NCBI GenBank assembly: GCA_020635015.1
Contig: JACKAP010000018.1
Location: 1-64,000, forward strand
DNA from: Calditrichia bacterium
Lineage (GTDB): Bacteria; Calditrichota; Calditrichia; RBG-13-44-9; J075
Length of the DNA: 64,000 nt
Direction of reading: 5' to 3'
Shown here: piece by piece, positions 1-8,393 of the stretch
How positions within the stretch are numbered: the stretch's first letter is position 1
Layout of the letters: the number at the start of each line of letters is the position of its first letter
Notes under the pieces: generated by a model
What the model was told of the DNA's origin: nothing
What the model saw: only the letters and a program-made list of their open reading frames with translations
The model's database searches: none
Made by a program: the position numbers and the translations under genes

Positions 1-1
1 A

Positions 2-1858
2 GCACGAACAAAGAAGACAGGAATGGCGGCCATAACCAGTTTTCTTTACCTGACCAGGCGCGCAGGCGTCTCCGAAGCAGCTCTGGCGGTCTTCTGGAAC
101 GAGACTGACTTAAAAGCATTGGGTGTCCATGCCAGGGAGAACCAGTTTGGGTTTTCCGCAATGAATTTGTTTATTGACTTAGCCAATTGCTCGGATATAT
201 CAGATATAAAACAGCGAAGATTTTTTTCCCAACTTGACTTTGAAGATTTGGGGAAAAAAGCCTGTAAAGAAGAAATAAGTTTTACTCAGATTACAATCTT
301 CCTCAATAGAATACGGCAGTCTGGTGTCGGCGAAGAAGCTCAACGGCTATTTTGCAAACAACTAGATTTTAAAGCACTGGGGGACAGGGCAACAAAAGAC
401 TCGGTTGGTTTTGCCACAATTACATCGTTTTTAGGGATAGTCGGGTCTATAAAAGTTTCCGTTAATACCCAACGCGAGTTCTTTAGCAGTCTCGATCTGG
501 CTGCTCTGGGGAAAAAAGTCCAGGAAGATGAAGTTGGATTCCCTACAGTGTTAGCATTTTTAAATAAAATGCAATACCTGGCAAGTGACGAAGCTCAGCA
601 ACATAGGTTTTACGACGAATTGGATTTCCGCAAGCTTGCTAAAAGTGTAATTAATGAAAATGATAGATATTTTTCTCCTACTAACTTGTTTGGTGTTTTG
701 ACGAGAATTCCGGGAGTTACCAGGGAAAAAGCTCTCCACTTTGTAGAAGGTTCTGGGTGGGAAAGAATAAAGCGTGCATGCAGTTTTATGGCTCCTGATG
801 CCTTAGCCGCGATGCGAATTTTTTTCAGGCAGAAGTGTGAGTTGACTGCTGAAGAACTTGCAGTAAAAGGATTAACCTGGACTTATCAAGACTGGTTACA
901 CTCTTTTATCAACAATCCATGCTATAAAGGAAAACGAGTTTCAAAATCTCGCTACGGTCTTTTCCGTTATGCGTGGAAAGGTTTATTACAAGATGAAGAT
1001 ACCTGGTCATTTCTCAACAATGAAGATTTAACTCTAAGGTCATGGAACATCCTGATTCATAACTTACAAGTCGCTGGTCTTAATGAGTTGGATGAGAAGG
1101 TATTACCGGCACTTAGAGGGATGTCAACCTCTCAGCTTGAAACACTTGTTAGTAAGGCTGATCTTGAAAATATAGGGTTGTTTCTGGAAAAATTTAACCC
1201 AAAGGATGGCATTTTCCCCTGGCAATTTCCTGAGAGCATAAAGTTTGACAAAATCAACTTTCTCGCAGGGTTGAAAAACACGTCTTTGACTGCTCTTGCA
1301 TATTTTTTGTTCAATTTCTATTATATCGGTCAAAGTCAATGGGCACATTATTTTGCCGATCAACTTCATGCCAATGCCGATCAACTTCTGACCAACATAA
1401 CATCAGCTGACCTTAAAGCACTCGATTTATTCACCTGGAATTGGTTTATAGCTCTATCAGATGGCCAGAAACCTTCAATATTGGAGAACCCTACTATTTC
1501 AAGGCAAGTTATCGAAAAAGCCAAAGAAGGCTCAGAAGCACATCTACTGGGTATAGTTGGAACCATGAAACTCTCCGGATGTTCAATTCCTGAATTTCTA
1601 CCAGTGACCCTAAACATTGATGCTTCAAAACGCATTTGCCAACAGGCATCTGATAAGCATCATAGTAGCCTTATCCGCTATCTTGGGGGATTATGGGCGA
1701 AAGCAGATCAAAGTCTGAGTGTTCCCGAAAAGAGAGGATACTTGCGCTCGTTGCACAAACTGAGAGATGAACTAATCTTAGATATTCCGAATCAACATCT
1801 GGCAATAAAAAAACTGACGCATTGGCTTAGTGGAGCCTTTGCGAGAAAGAAGCGATGA
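2..1858 (+). CDS. 5'-truncated helical-repeat protein, function unknown
   Basis: The reading frame is open to the left edge; the first ATG (23) falls inside a repeat, so the true start is outside the window. About six repeats of roughly 43 residues fill the first 270 residues. Each has a pattern like VGFATITSFL followed some 20 residues later by F..LDF..LG.KA. The remaining 350 residues are non-repetitive and rich in aromatic and basic residues, with no signal peptide or membrane segment. I do not recognise the family. The repeats resemble short two-helix units such as those found C-terminal to STAND-type NTPases, but that is only a guess because the N-terminal part is missing. It is AT-rich compared with the operon that follows, suggesting separate acquisition as cargo. 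Confidence 0.8.
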   Translation, partial: ARTKKTGMAAITSFLYLTRRAGVSEAALAVFWNETDLKALGVHARENQFGFSAMNLFIDLANCSDISDIKQRRFFSQLDFEDLGKKACKEEISFTQITIFLNRIRQSGVGEEAQRLFCKQLDFKALGDRATKDSVGFATITSFLGIVGSIKVSVNTQREFFSSLDLAALGKKVQEDEVGFPTVLAFLNKMQYLASDEAQQHRFYDELDFRKLAKSVINENDRYFSPTNLFGVLTRIPGVTREKALHFVEGSGWERIKRACSFMAPDALAAMRIFFRQKCELTAEELAVKGLTWTYQDWLHSFINNPCYKGKRVSKSRYGLFRYAWKGLLQDEDTWSFLNNEDLTLRSWNILIHNLQVAGLNELDEKVLPALRGMSTSQLETLVSKADLENIGLFLEKFNPKDGIFPWQFPESIKFDKINFLAGLKNTSLTALAYFLFNFYYIGQSQWAHYFADQLHANADQLLTNITSADLKALDLFTWNWFIALSDGQKPSILENPTISRQVIEKAKEGSEAHLLGIVGTMKLSGCSIPEFLPVTLNIDASKRICQQASDKHHSSLIRYLGGLWAKADQSLSVPEKRGYLRSLHKLRDELILDIPNQHLAIKKLTHWLSGAFARKKR

Positions 1859-1987
1859 ATAACCAGAATAACTACCAAAGATAAGTGGAGAAATAAAAAA
1901 ATGGCCGCATGGTATCGCAAGTACCAGACGGCCGGTGTCATCACGGCGGCTTCCGTGAAGACAGATTTTGTGGCCATTTCGGCCTCT

Positions 1988-2014
1988 GGTGTAATTGTAT
2001 CAAACGATTACACC
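1988..2014. repeat. Inverted repeat, 8-bp arms
   Basis: GGTGTAAT and ATTACACC are separated by 11 bp. It lies 260 bp before the first lipoprotein gene and could be an operator, part of an oriT, or a weak hairpin. No T-run follows, so it is not a classical terminator. Confidence 0.45.
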
Positions 2015-2110
2015 GCCTGTCAATCCACCCGCCTTCGTGATACACCACAAACACATATCTCATTTTCAATCTCTGGAGGTAACCCTTGAAGGTGCGAGCA
2101 CCGCCAGAAA

Positions 2111-2147
2111 TAAAAAGACCCTGTCCGCCGCGAAACGAAGCAGGGTC
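2111..2147 (-). terminator. Terminator-like hairpin read on the minus strand
   Basis: GACCCTG (2117-2123) pairs with CAGGGTC (2141-2147). Read on the minus strand the stem is followed directly by TTTTTA, the form of an intrinsic terminator; on the + strand no T-run follows. No minus-strand gene is recognised to its right. Confidence 0.5.
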
Positions 2148-2275
2148 CCTTAAAAGCAGGCTTCCGTGGGGTTTTGTTTGGAAACAGAGCCCTGAACGGG
2201 TGTTCTGTTTCCGCCCCATGGAGCTTTTTAATGTACTCAGAATCTGAATGCAAAACAATAAAAACAGGTGAAAAA

Positions 2276-2866
2276 ATGAACTACATAACCAGACATCACA
2301 TAATGCCAGTCCTGGCACTCCTGCTGGCCCTTACCATCTTCAACGCCTGCCAGAGACACCAGCAGTACTCACAGCCGATCGCAGTGGCGCTGCTCTATGA
2401 TGTGTCGATGCCGCCGGAGCATAATGGTTCCGAGGCGCTTGATCCGGAAACCATCGACCGCCTGATGAGTCTCCTGCAAACACGCGGCGGGGTGATCACA
2501 GTATACGAGATCGAAGCCGGCAATCCCACCCTGTCACAACTCAAGCTGCTAATGGAAAGCGCAAAGGCAGACCCGCGGCAGAGCAATCTAACAGGCGAGC
2601 AGGATGATAACACGCTGGCGCGTTTCCGGATGGGCATGTTTGAAGAGACCGGCATCTTTTTCGCGGTGTTCGAAGCGCCGGGGCTGCAGCGGATTACAGT
2701 TTTTTTGAGCGCCGGAACGGCGCCGAACGACCCGGGATCTGCGCCGCCCATTCCTTCGGATCTCATCGTGGTCACCCATGATATTCCCCGAGAAGTCGCC
2801 CTGGAGATGTTCGGCTCAGAAGCGTTGATATTTCCAACTCTCCAGGAGGCGTTTGACTATCTGTAG
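2276..2866 (+). CDS. Von Willebrand-like lipoprotein (first of two)
   Basis: I chose ATG 2276 (196 residues) because it has an upstream AGGTG and opens on a lipoprotein signal: a hydrophobic LALLLALTI stretch ending at an FNAC lipobox. The mature part begins with a strand-like AVALLYDVSM followed by a helix and a second segment, GGVITVYEIEAG, which matches the layout of the next gene (AVAYDVSKST, then FGFTTIGEAKP). This suggests a divergent VWA-type fold with a degraded metal site (DVSMP rather than DxSxS). It is expected to be anchored in a membrane facing the periplasm. It begins the operon that ends with the relaxase. The function is unknown; the paralogous neighbour suggests the two may work together. 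Confidence 0.7.
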   Translation: MNYITRHHIMPVLALLLALTIFNACQRHQQYSQPIAVALLYDVSMPPEHNGSEALDPETIDRLMSLLQTRGGVITVYEIEAGNPTLSQLKLLMESAKADPRQSNLTGEQDDNTLARFRMGMFEETGIFFAVFEAPGLQRITVFLSAGTAPNDPGSAPPIPSDLIVVTHDIPREVALEMFGSEALIFPTLQEAFDYL

Positions 2867-2922
2867 ACGGCCCTCATGGGGAAAAACTTTAACATAACAT
2901 AGTTAAGGAAAGGAACACCATC

Positions 2923-3612
2923 ATGAAATCACTATCGTTTTACCGAATCTTCTCAGTTATCGCTATAGCGGTAACCCTCACCGGGTGCATGTTTGATTAC
3001 ACCCCGGCGTCACTCAAGGAGGAAAGTCACCGCCCGATCGTGCTGGCGGTAGCTTATGACGTGAGTAAATCCACTCAGGGTGCAGTGCCGGAGATCACCC
3101 CGTTCATCATCGACACCCTGCTGTCGCTGGTACGCCACCGCACCGGTGAGTTCGGCTTTACCACCATCGGCGAGGCCAAACCCCGGATGATATCCCTGCG
3201 CTTCATGAGCGAAAACGGCGATATTCGTGAGCACAGCCGCCGGCAGCAGCTCAACGACCGGCAGCTCTCGCGCGTGCGCCGGGAGGTCTATGAGTGCATC
3301 CGGGAACGATCCGACATACACACCCGCCTGTTCGATTCGATCGAATTATCGCTGACTTTTTTGAGCGAACCGCACCTGCCCGCAGATGCTGATAAATATC
3401 TTGTTGTAGTCAGCGATTTCGATGATGACATGCGGCTGCCGGAGCAGCGACAGCCCCTGCAGGTGCCGGAGAACATAACGGTGCTGGCCCTGGGGGCAGA
3501 ACCGCTCACCATCGAGAAGGTGCTGACCCCCGCGCCCAATGTCATCGCCTATACCTCGCTCGACGGGATCATTCATTACTTAAATCAGGAGAGACATCAT
3601 GAACAGCAATGA
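2923..3612 (+). CDS. Von Willebrand-like lipoprotein (second of two)
   Basis: 229 residues. A signal with an LTGC lipobox (Cys 22) is followed by VLAVAYDVSKST, which fits the DxSxS start of a VWA metal-ion site. A later strand, KYLVVVSDFDDD, resembles the fourth strand of the domain, which usually carries the second acidic site. The preceding gene has the same plan, so the pair likely arose by duplication. The end overlaps the next gene by 14 bp, indicating translational coupling. VWA proteins often pair with AAA+ ATPases, and an AAA+ gene lies three genes downstream. That pairing is an inference here, since the lipoprotein and the ATPase would be on opposite sides of the inner membrane, with the 3599 membrane protein a possible bridge. 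Confidence 0.75.
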   Translation: MKSLSFYRIFSVIAIAVTLTGCMFDYTPASLKEESHRPIVLAVAYDVSKSTQGAVPEITPFIIDTLLSLVRHRTGEFGFTTIGEAKPRMISLRFMSENGDIREHSRRQQLNDRQLSRVRREVYECIRERSDIHTRLFDSIELSLTFLSEPHLPADADKYLVVVSDFDDDMRLPEQRQPLQVPENITVLALGAEPLTIEKVLTPAPNVIAYTSLDGIIHYLNQERHHEQQ

Positions 3613-4573
3613 TGCCTTCACCGCCCTTGAGAAGCAGGCCCGCTCGACGCTCACCAGCTACCTGCAGTATCTGCGGGGCCCGCGGCTGGCCGCCGGCATG
3701 ACCCTGCCTCCGCAGCAGATCGTGATCCTGGTCAGCTGCCTGGTGGCCATCCTGGCCTACAGCTTCACGGTGCAGGCCGAGGTGTATGTGGGCATGGCGG
3801 TCATGGCCAATATCCTCGGGGAATCCGGCTGGAAGGCCGGGGTGCTGGCCATCGTCGGGGCCGGCATGTTCAGCTCCTTTCTCCTCTCGGAATTAATACC
3901 CTATACCCGCCTACTCACCACCAGCGCTCCGGTTGCAGAACCGGAGCGCATGGAAACGCTGGTCGGGCAGGTGCTGGGCGTAAAGCACCGCTCTCCCTTT
4001 CGCCAGAACATCCTCATGGTCTTTACTATCTTCTTCGTCACGGTCATGCTATTGGTGATCATTTACTTCGCCGTTCAGGGGAGTGCCAAAACCGGCAACT
4101 GGCCGGCGGTGGTGCTGGCGCCGCTGCTGTTTATGCTGGACACCTTATTCGGCATCGGCCCCTTCTGGCTGATCGTGTTCCTGATTAACCGGGTGCGGAT
4201 TTTACTGCAGAACTGGCGGGCCAGAACAAACTATGCCGGATTGGAGGAGAACTGGAACCTGGTGGCAGAACTCTATGGCGGCGCCCAGACCTGGTATTTC
4301 CGCGAACATCCCGAACTGGAACCGCGCCCGGAGCTAATGCCGCCAGTCTCACCCCTGGCGGGATTCATCATCACCCATCCCTGCCACGAAGCAATCGAAA
4401 TTCCGGAACGGATCATCAAGCCGCAAGCGTCACCGGCAACTGCGCCCCCGCCTGAAGTTAAGCCGGTGGAAACGAAAGCAGAGGCCCCGCAGCAGCAGGA
4501 AGCGCCGGAGAATCCGGCAGATCTGTTTGCGGCGATGGATTCCGATTCAGAGATCAATGACGTCACCATTTAA
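3599..4573 (+). CDS. Inner-membrane protein of the element operon
   Basis: 324 residues. Hydrophobic segments lie near residues 35-55, 60-100 (two), 137-160 and 170-200. They are followed by a soluble tail of about 120 residues whose end is rich in Pro, Ala and Glu, likely disordered and cytoplasmic. I do not recognise a family. It overlaps the lipoprotein gene before it by 14 bp and is followed 15 bp later by the DUF2997-like gene. Its position between exported lipoproteins and a cytoplasmic AAA+ ATPase makes it a candidate for the membrane link between them, which is inference from gene order only. Confidence 0.7.
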   Translation: MNSNDAFTALEKQARSTLTSYLQYLRGPRLAAGMTLPPQQIVILVSCLVAILAYSFTVQAEVYVGMAVMANILGESGWKAGVLAIVGAGMFSSFLLSELIPYTRLLTTSAPVAEPERMETLVGQVLGVKHRSPFRQNILMVFTIFFVTVMLLVIIYFAVQGSAKTGNWPAVVLAPLLFMLDTLFGIGPFWLIVFLINRVRILLQNWRARTNYAGLEENWNLVAELYGGAQTWYFREHPELEPRPELMPPVSPLAGFIITHPCHEAIEIPERIIKPQASPATAPPPEVKPVETKAEAPQQQEAPENPADLFAAMDSDSEINDVTI

Positions 4574-4588
4574 GTAAGGAGAACTATC

Positions 4589-5332
4589 ATGGGAAATTTA
4601 GTATTGGGTAAAATGTTGTTCAAGCTGCTGGCCGGTGTCGCCAAAGCAACCCCCAAAGTCGTCAGGGCCGCCATGGCGGTATCCTCAGCGGTCAGCGAGC
4701 AGATCGAGAAGCTGCAGCCGAAGATCTCCGAAGCCATGGCCCGGCCAGTCAAACGGCAGGAGCTGAAAAAAATCTACCGGGAGCAGAAGCAGAAAGTCGC
4801 CCAATACCCGGAAGTCGCAACCCACGCGCCTTACGTGCTCTGCCAGACCACCGTGCTGGGTAATTTCCTCTCCGAAAAAGACTGGCGGGAAATGGCGACC
4901 CATCAGCTCAGCGAAGCGCAGTTGCTGGAGCGTATCGAGGCCTCATATGATAACGAGCTGCACAACCGGCTGGGCCGGGCGGCAGTTCGCGCCGGCTTCG
5001 TCAATATCCGCCAGCAGATGACCGGCGGGGTGCGGCAGTATGTTTCCTTCAGCGACGGCCAGGGCCACGGGGTGCGGTTTGCCATCAAGCACCAGGAGGA
5101 TACGGAGGTGGGAATCGACCTGATCGGCTACCAGGGCGGAGAATGCCACAGCAAGCGGGAGGAAATCATCCAGGCGCTGAGCGAAGAAGGCCTGGAGCTT
5201 GAGCAGCAACAGATTATCGACCACGGCGATCCGGAGGGCTACCAGGCGGTGAAGCGGACTTCCGACCAGGCTGCCCGGCAGCGCCGTTACGTGAGCCTGC
5301 AGCGCCAGGGGCAGGTGGGAGGTAAGAAATGA
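4589..5332 (+). CDS. DUF1257/DUF2997-like (Ycf35-like) partner of the AAA+ ATPase
   Basis: 247 residues. The N-terminal 70 residues form an Ala-rich then basic helix. From about residue 115 the pattern ASYDNELHNRLGRAAVRAGF followed by a beta-rich stretch resembles the end of DUF1257 (Ycf35), and IDLIGYQGGECHSKREE near residue 190 resembles DUF2997, whose hallmark is a G(F/Y)xGxxC segment. In cyanobacteria genes for DUF1257 and DUF2997 sit beside ycf46, and here the next gene is Ycf46-like and overlaps by 4 bp. The match rests on remembered motifs and shared context, so it needs a profile search. The function of the family is not known. Confidence 0.55.
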   Translation: MGNLVLGKMLFKLLAGVAKATPKVVRAAMAVSSAVSEQIEKLQPKISEAMARPVKRQELKKIYREQKQKVAQYPEVATHAPYVLCQTTVLGNFLSEKDWREMATHQLSEAQLLERIEASYDNELHNRLGRAAVRAGFVNIRQQMTGGVRQYVSFSDGQGHGVRFAIKHQEDTEVGIDLIGYQGGECHSKREEIIQALSEEGLELEQQQIIDHGDPEGYQAVKRTSDQAARQRRYVSLQRQGQVGGKK

Positions 5333-7077
5333 TCTCGACACTGCCGAAAGCGCTACGGCACCCGCTCGCTGCCGGCGAGCGGGCGCTCATTATCACCGGC
5401 GACCTGGATGATTATGAACTGGCCGGGGATGAACTGGTCTACCGCCCGGCCTACTTCCTGTCAGAACTTTATAAGGCCGGTTTCAACTTGATCGGGCTGG
5501 CTAAATCCAGGCAGCCCTATATTTACCGGCACCGCGATATACCGCCGGAACGCAAAAGAGAGCTTGAGGATTATCTCAAGACCCTGAAACTCTTTCCCCT
5601 GCCCCGGGGCGCCGATTTAGACGATCCCCAGAAGCTGCGCGATTTCTTGAGCAAGCTGCGCCGCCTGCTCCAGGCTCAGGATAAGGCCCTGTCTTTCATC
5701 CTGCACCTGGATTACCTGGAGCATTTCACCGGCAGCCAGCATCCGGGTATGGAAACGCCGGACCAGGTGGTGATGCTGGAGTTCCTGCACTCCTTAAGCA
5801 TCTCCCCGGCTCTCAAGAAATCGAACTGGAACGCAGTTCTTTGCTATCACTATGACGGCCCCCTGCCGCCGAAGCTGAAAGATTTCTATGAGATCGAACT
5901 GCCCTACCCGGGCCGGGAACAGACCGCCGGCTTTATCCGCCATATCGCCGGGCGGGAAGGATATGCCGCCCTGGCAGAGGGTTTCACGGATGAACGCCTG
6001 GGGGTGATCATGCGCGGTCTGCCGCATAAGAGCACCGAGCGCATATCGCGCCATGCGGCGGCAGAGGGCAAAAAGCTGGAAGTTGTAGCAGCGCTCCGGC
6101 AGAAGGGGGAAAGTATTATCAAAGTATCGAATAAAACCCTTTCGATGATGGAGGCCAGCGAGTTGACCTCCTTCGAGCAGGTGATCGGCATGCAGGTGGC
6201 AAAGCGGGTTCTACAGATGTATGCCGACCGCCTGGCCGCAGGCCTGGCCCCGGGGCGCGCCCTGGCCCTGATCGGCCAGCCGGGCACTTGCAAGACGGTC
6301 CTGATCACGCTCACCGCCCAACGGGCCGGCTATAACTGCCTGAAGCTGGAACAGACCAAGGATAAATTCGTCGGGGGCTCGGAAGAAAAGATCCGCCAGG
6401 CCCTGCCGCTCATCATTGCCTGCGCGCCGGTCATCCTGGCGATTGACGAGGCTGACAAGGCCCTGCCCAATGAGTACCAGGGCGCGGCTGACGGCGGGGT
6501 GAGCAGCGACCAGCTCGCCCAGCTGCAGTATTTCCTGGCCCGCGACGACCTGCCGAAGTTGGGGGTCTTTATCATGGCCACCAGCAACGCGCCCCAGCGG
6601 CTGGGCACCGCCCTGCAGGACCGCTTCGTATTCCTGCCGGTGCTGGGCGTGATCCCCTCAGAGATCCCGGATCTGCTGCGCAGCTATGTCAGCCGGCTCG
6701 GCGCCCGGATCATCAAAGAAGATCAGGCACTGATGGAGGAAGCCGGGCGCTATCTCTATGAGCGCTCGGCCAGCCCCCGCCAGATGCTGGACGTGATCCG
6801 CCACGCTATCAACCTCTACGGCCCGGAGTTGAGGGGAGCAGATATCCTGGCCGCCGCCGCCGATTACAGCGGCCAGATCGATCCCGCCGGGGTGCAGGCG
6901 GCGATCCTGCAGTCGGTGCGCATGTGCAGCTTCCGTTCCTGGCTGCCCTGGGCGGATAATCCCGCCTACCCGCTGCCGGCCTGCCTGGAGGGGATCGTGG
7001 ATGTAAAGGAAAACCGGGTGGATTATGAAAAGTTGGATGAACGCTTAAGCGAGGTGATGCCCTATGCCCAACTTTAG
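5329..7077 (+). CDS. Ycf46-like AAA+ ATPase
   Basis: 582 residues. The N-terminal 240 residues look like a degenerate nucleotide-binding domain (ALIITGDLDDY, no P-loop). A linker with GKKLEVVAALRQKG matches the Ycf46-type helix before the active domain. The active AAA+ domain has Walker A GQPGTCKT (316-323), Walker B VILAIDEAD (368-376), a sensor-1 ATSNAP and an arginine finger in LQDRF. The Walker A has Cys where Gly is usual just before Lys. It overlaps the gene before it by 4 bp and the next by 14 bp. Cytoplasmic remodelling of a protein partner is the likely role; the substrate is unknown. The linkage to the coupling protein and relaxase suggests a role in transfer or element maintenance, by inference. 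Confidence 0.8.
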   Translation: MISTLPKALRHPLAAGERALIITGDLDDYELAGDELVYRPAYFLSELYKAGFNLIGLAKSRQPYIYRHRDIPPERKRELEDYLKTLKLFPLPRGADLDDPQKLRDFLSKLRRLLQAQDKALSFILHLDYLEHFTGSQHPGMETPDQVVMLEFLHSLSISPALKKSNWNAVLCYHYDGPLPPKLKDFYEIELPYPGREQTAGFIRHIAGREGYAALAEGFTDERLGVIMRGLPHKSTERISRHAAAEGKKLEVVAALRQKGESIIKVSNKTLSMMEASELTSFEQVIGMQVAKRVLQMYADRLAAGLAPGRALALIGQPGTCKTVLITLTAQRAGYNCLKLEQTKDKFVGGSEEKIRQALPLIIACAPVILAIDEADKALPNEYQGAADGGVSSDQLAQLQYFLARDDLPKLGVFIMATSNAPQRLGTALQDRFVFLPVLGVIPSEIPDLLRSYVSRLGARIIKEDQALMEEAGRYLYERSASPRQMLDVIRHAINLYGPELRGADILAAAADYSGQIDPAGVQAAILQSVRMCSFRSWLPWADNPAYPLPACLEGIVDVKENRVDYEKLDERLSEVMPYAQL

Positions 7078-8047
7078 CACCTATGCGAACTTTGCCGGGG
7101 CGCTGACCGGCGATGGCGTTGTGGGGGAGCTGGAACGGCGTTTTACTGCGCTCCTGCACGGGAAACTACGTTGCCTGAGCATGATCAACGCCACCTCTGC
7201 CCTCGCGGCGCTCTTAAGCTGCCTGCCACGGGGGCGCATTATCGCCCCACTATTTACCTCTCCGGCGACCTATGCCGCGATCCGGCATGCCGGGCACGAG
7301 GCGGTCTTCTGCGATATCGACCCGGTATCGGCCTGCCTGTCGCCTTTTGAGGCCGAAAGGCGGCTCGACCGGGATGTGCGTGCGATCATCACGGTGAACA
7401 TCTTCGGCCACCCGGGTCATCTCATCAGACTGCGGGAACTGGCCCGCGGCACCGGGGCAATGCTAATCGTCGATGCCGCCCAGAGCCTGGGAAGTTGCCT
7501 GGGAAATCCCGAATCCGTCTGCCTGGCTGATGCGGTAGTCTTTTCCCTGGGGCCGGCCAAGTTAACCGGCTGTGCCGATGGCGGCATGGTGGCCGTCAGG
7601 GAGGCAGAGCTCTGGGAGCAACTGGTGCTGAAAACTCAGCACACCTACCGGCAGATGTTGGATGTGCCGGCCCGGGCGCCCGATTTCGAGCACTATAACT
7701 ACCGGATCAATCCTCACAGTGCCGCCCGGGCCTTGCATCAACTAAAATATGTTGGGGAAAAGCTGGCGCGGATCCGGAAGCGGCAACAACGGCTGATCAG
7801 CCGTCTGGAACGCTGCGGGCAGTTCGAGCCGCTGCCCCATTCTCCTGGCATCCTCTTTGAACCGCTGACGGCTCTACCGCTAAAGGAAGAGGTAGAAGGC
7901 TGGGTTCTGCATGAGCTGCCCATCCCGGACCGTTTGCAGGCGGTAGTCGAACATCAGTTGCCGGAAACCTTGCGGCAGTTCCGCTATCGTAAGGTGGTGC
8001 TACCCGTGAAAATCAACATAAAGATGAGGAGGCAACAAGAAAGATGA
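7064..8047 (+). CDS. DegT/DnrJ/EryC1/StrS-like PLP enzyme
   Basis: 327 residues, shorter than the usual 360-400 of the family. Visible features: INATSALAALL (phosphate-binding loop), IITVNIFGHPG, LIVDAAQSLGS with Asp 137 facing the PLP ring nitrogen, and FSLGPAKLTGCADGGMV with Lys 166 as the Schiff-base lysine. The family makes amino sugars by PLP-dependent transamination. Here the C-terminal part is reduced and no other nucleotide-sugar gene lies in the operon, so the substrate is unclear. It is translationally coupled to the AAA+ ATPase (14-bp overlap) and to the next small membrane protein (ATGA overlap). Such an enzyme inside a transfer operon is unexpected. Confidence 0.75.
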   Translation: MPNFSTYANFAGALTGDGVVGELERRFTALLHGKLRCLSMINATSALAALLSCLPRGRIIAPLFTSPATYAAIRHAGHEAVFCDIDPVSACLSPFEAERRLDRDVRAIITVNIFGHPGHLIRLRELARGTGAMLIVDAAQSLGSCLGNPESVCLADAVVFSLGPAKLTGCADGGMVAVREAELWEQLVLKTQHTYRQMLDVPARAPDFEHYNYRINPHSAARALHQLKYVGEKLARIRKRQQRLISRLERCGQFEPLPHSPGILFEPLTALPLKEEVEGWVLHELPIPDRLQAVVEHQLPETLRQFRYRKVVLPVKINIKMRRQQER

Positions 8048-8382
8048 ACCGCACCATCATCGCAAGTGTCATCGCCCTGAGCATGGCCTACCTGTTGGGG
8101 ATGGGCGATGCGCAAGTATACATGACCCTGGCCACCGCGGCTTACATGCTGCTGGGATCACTGGCCTGGCTATTCACCCGGCGGCTGCCCGCTCATTTCA
8201 TCGCCAACCTGCTGCTCATCTTCCTGGGGCCCATGGCGCTGGTGGCGATCCTGAACGTGGTATTGGGCAGCCTGCTAAAGTTGGAGGGCCACGCCCCGGC
8301 GGCGGCGCTGCTGGGCATTATCGTGCTGAGCGCTTACCTCGGCCACCGGTTGTGGCGGGGTAAATCACAACGCCTGATCTAG
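8044..8382 (+). CDS. Small membrane protein of the transfer operon
   Basis: 112 residues with four hydrophobic segments (about 4-20, 26-46, 52-75 and 84-102) and a basic C-terminal end. It starts in an ATGA overlap with the PLP enzyme gene and is followed 11 bp later by a GTG-initiated gene. I do not recognise it. Small hydrophobic proteins are common near coupling-protein genes. Confidence 0.65.
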   Translation: MNRTIIASVIALSMAYLLGMGDAQVYMTLATAAYMLLGSLAWLFTRRLPAHFIANLLLIFLGPMALVAILNVVLGSLLKLEGHAPAAALLGIIVLSAYLGHRLWRGKSQRLI

Positions 8383-8393
8383 GAGAGGTCGCT

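Larger units (their letters stand above)
1859..2275. other. Intergenic stretch inside the element
   Basis: No convincing gene. It holds an 8-bp inverted repeat (1988-2014) and a minus-strand terminator-like hairpin (2111-2147). A 62-codon frame from 1901 has a weak GGAG upstream but no recognisable product. As the longest gap in the visible element it is a possible place for oriT or for the operon promoter; nothing decisive is visible. Confidence 0.4.

Noticed and set aside
1901..2089. 62-codon frame after the repeat protein gene
   Set aside because: It has only a weak GGAG 11 bases upstream, no recognisable sequence, and lies over an inverted repeat; too little support for a gene.
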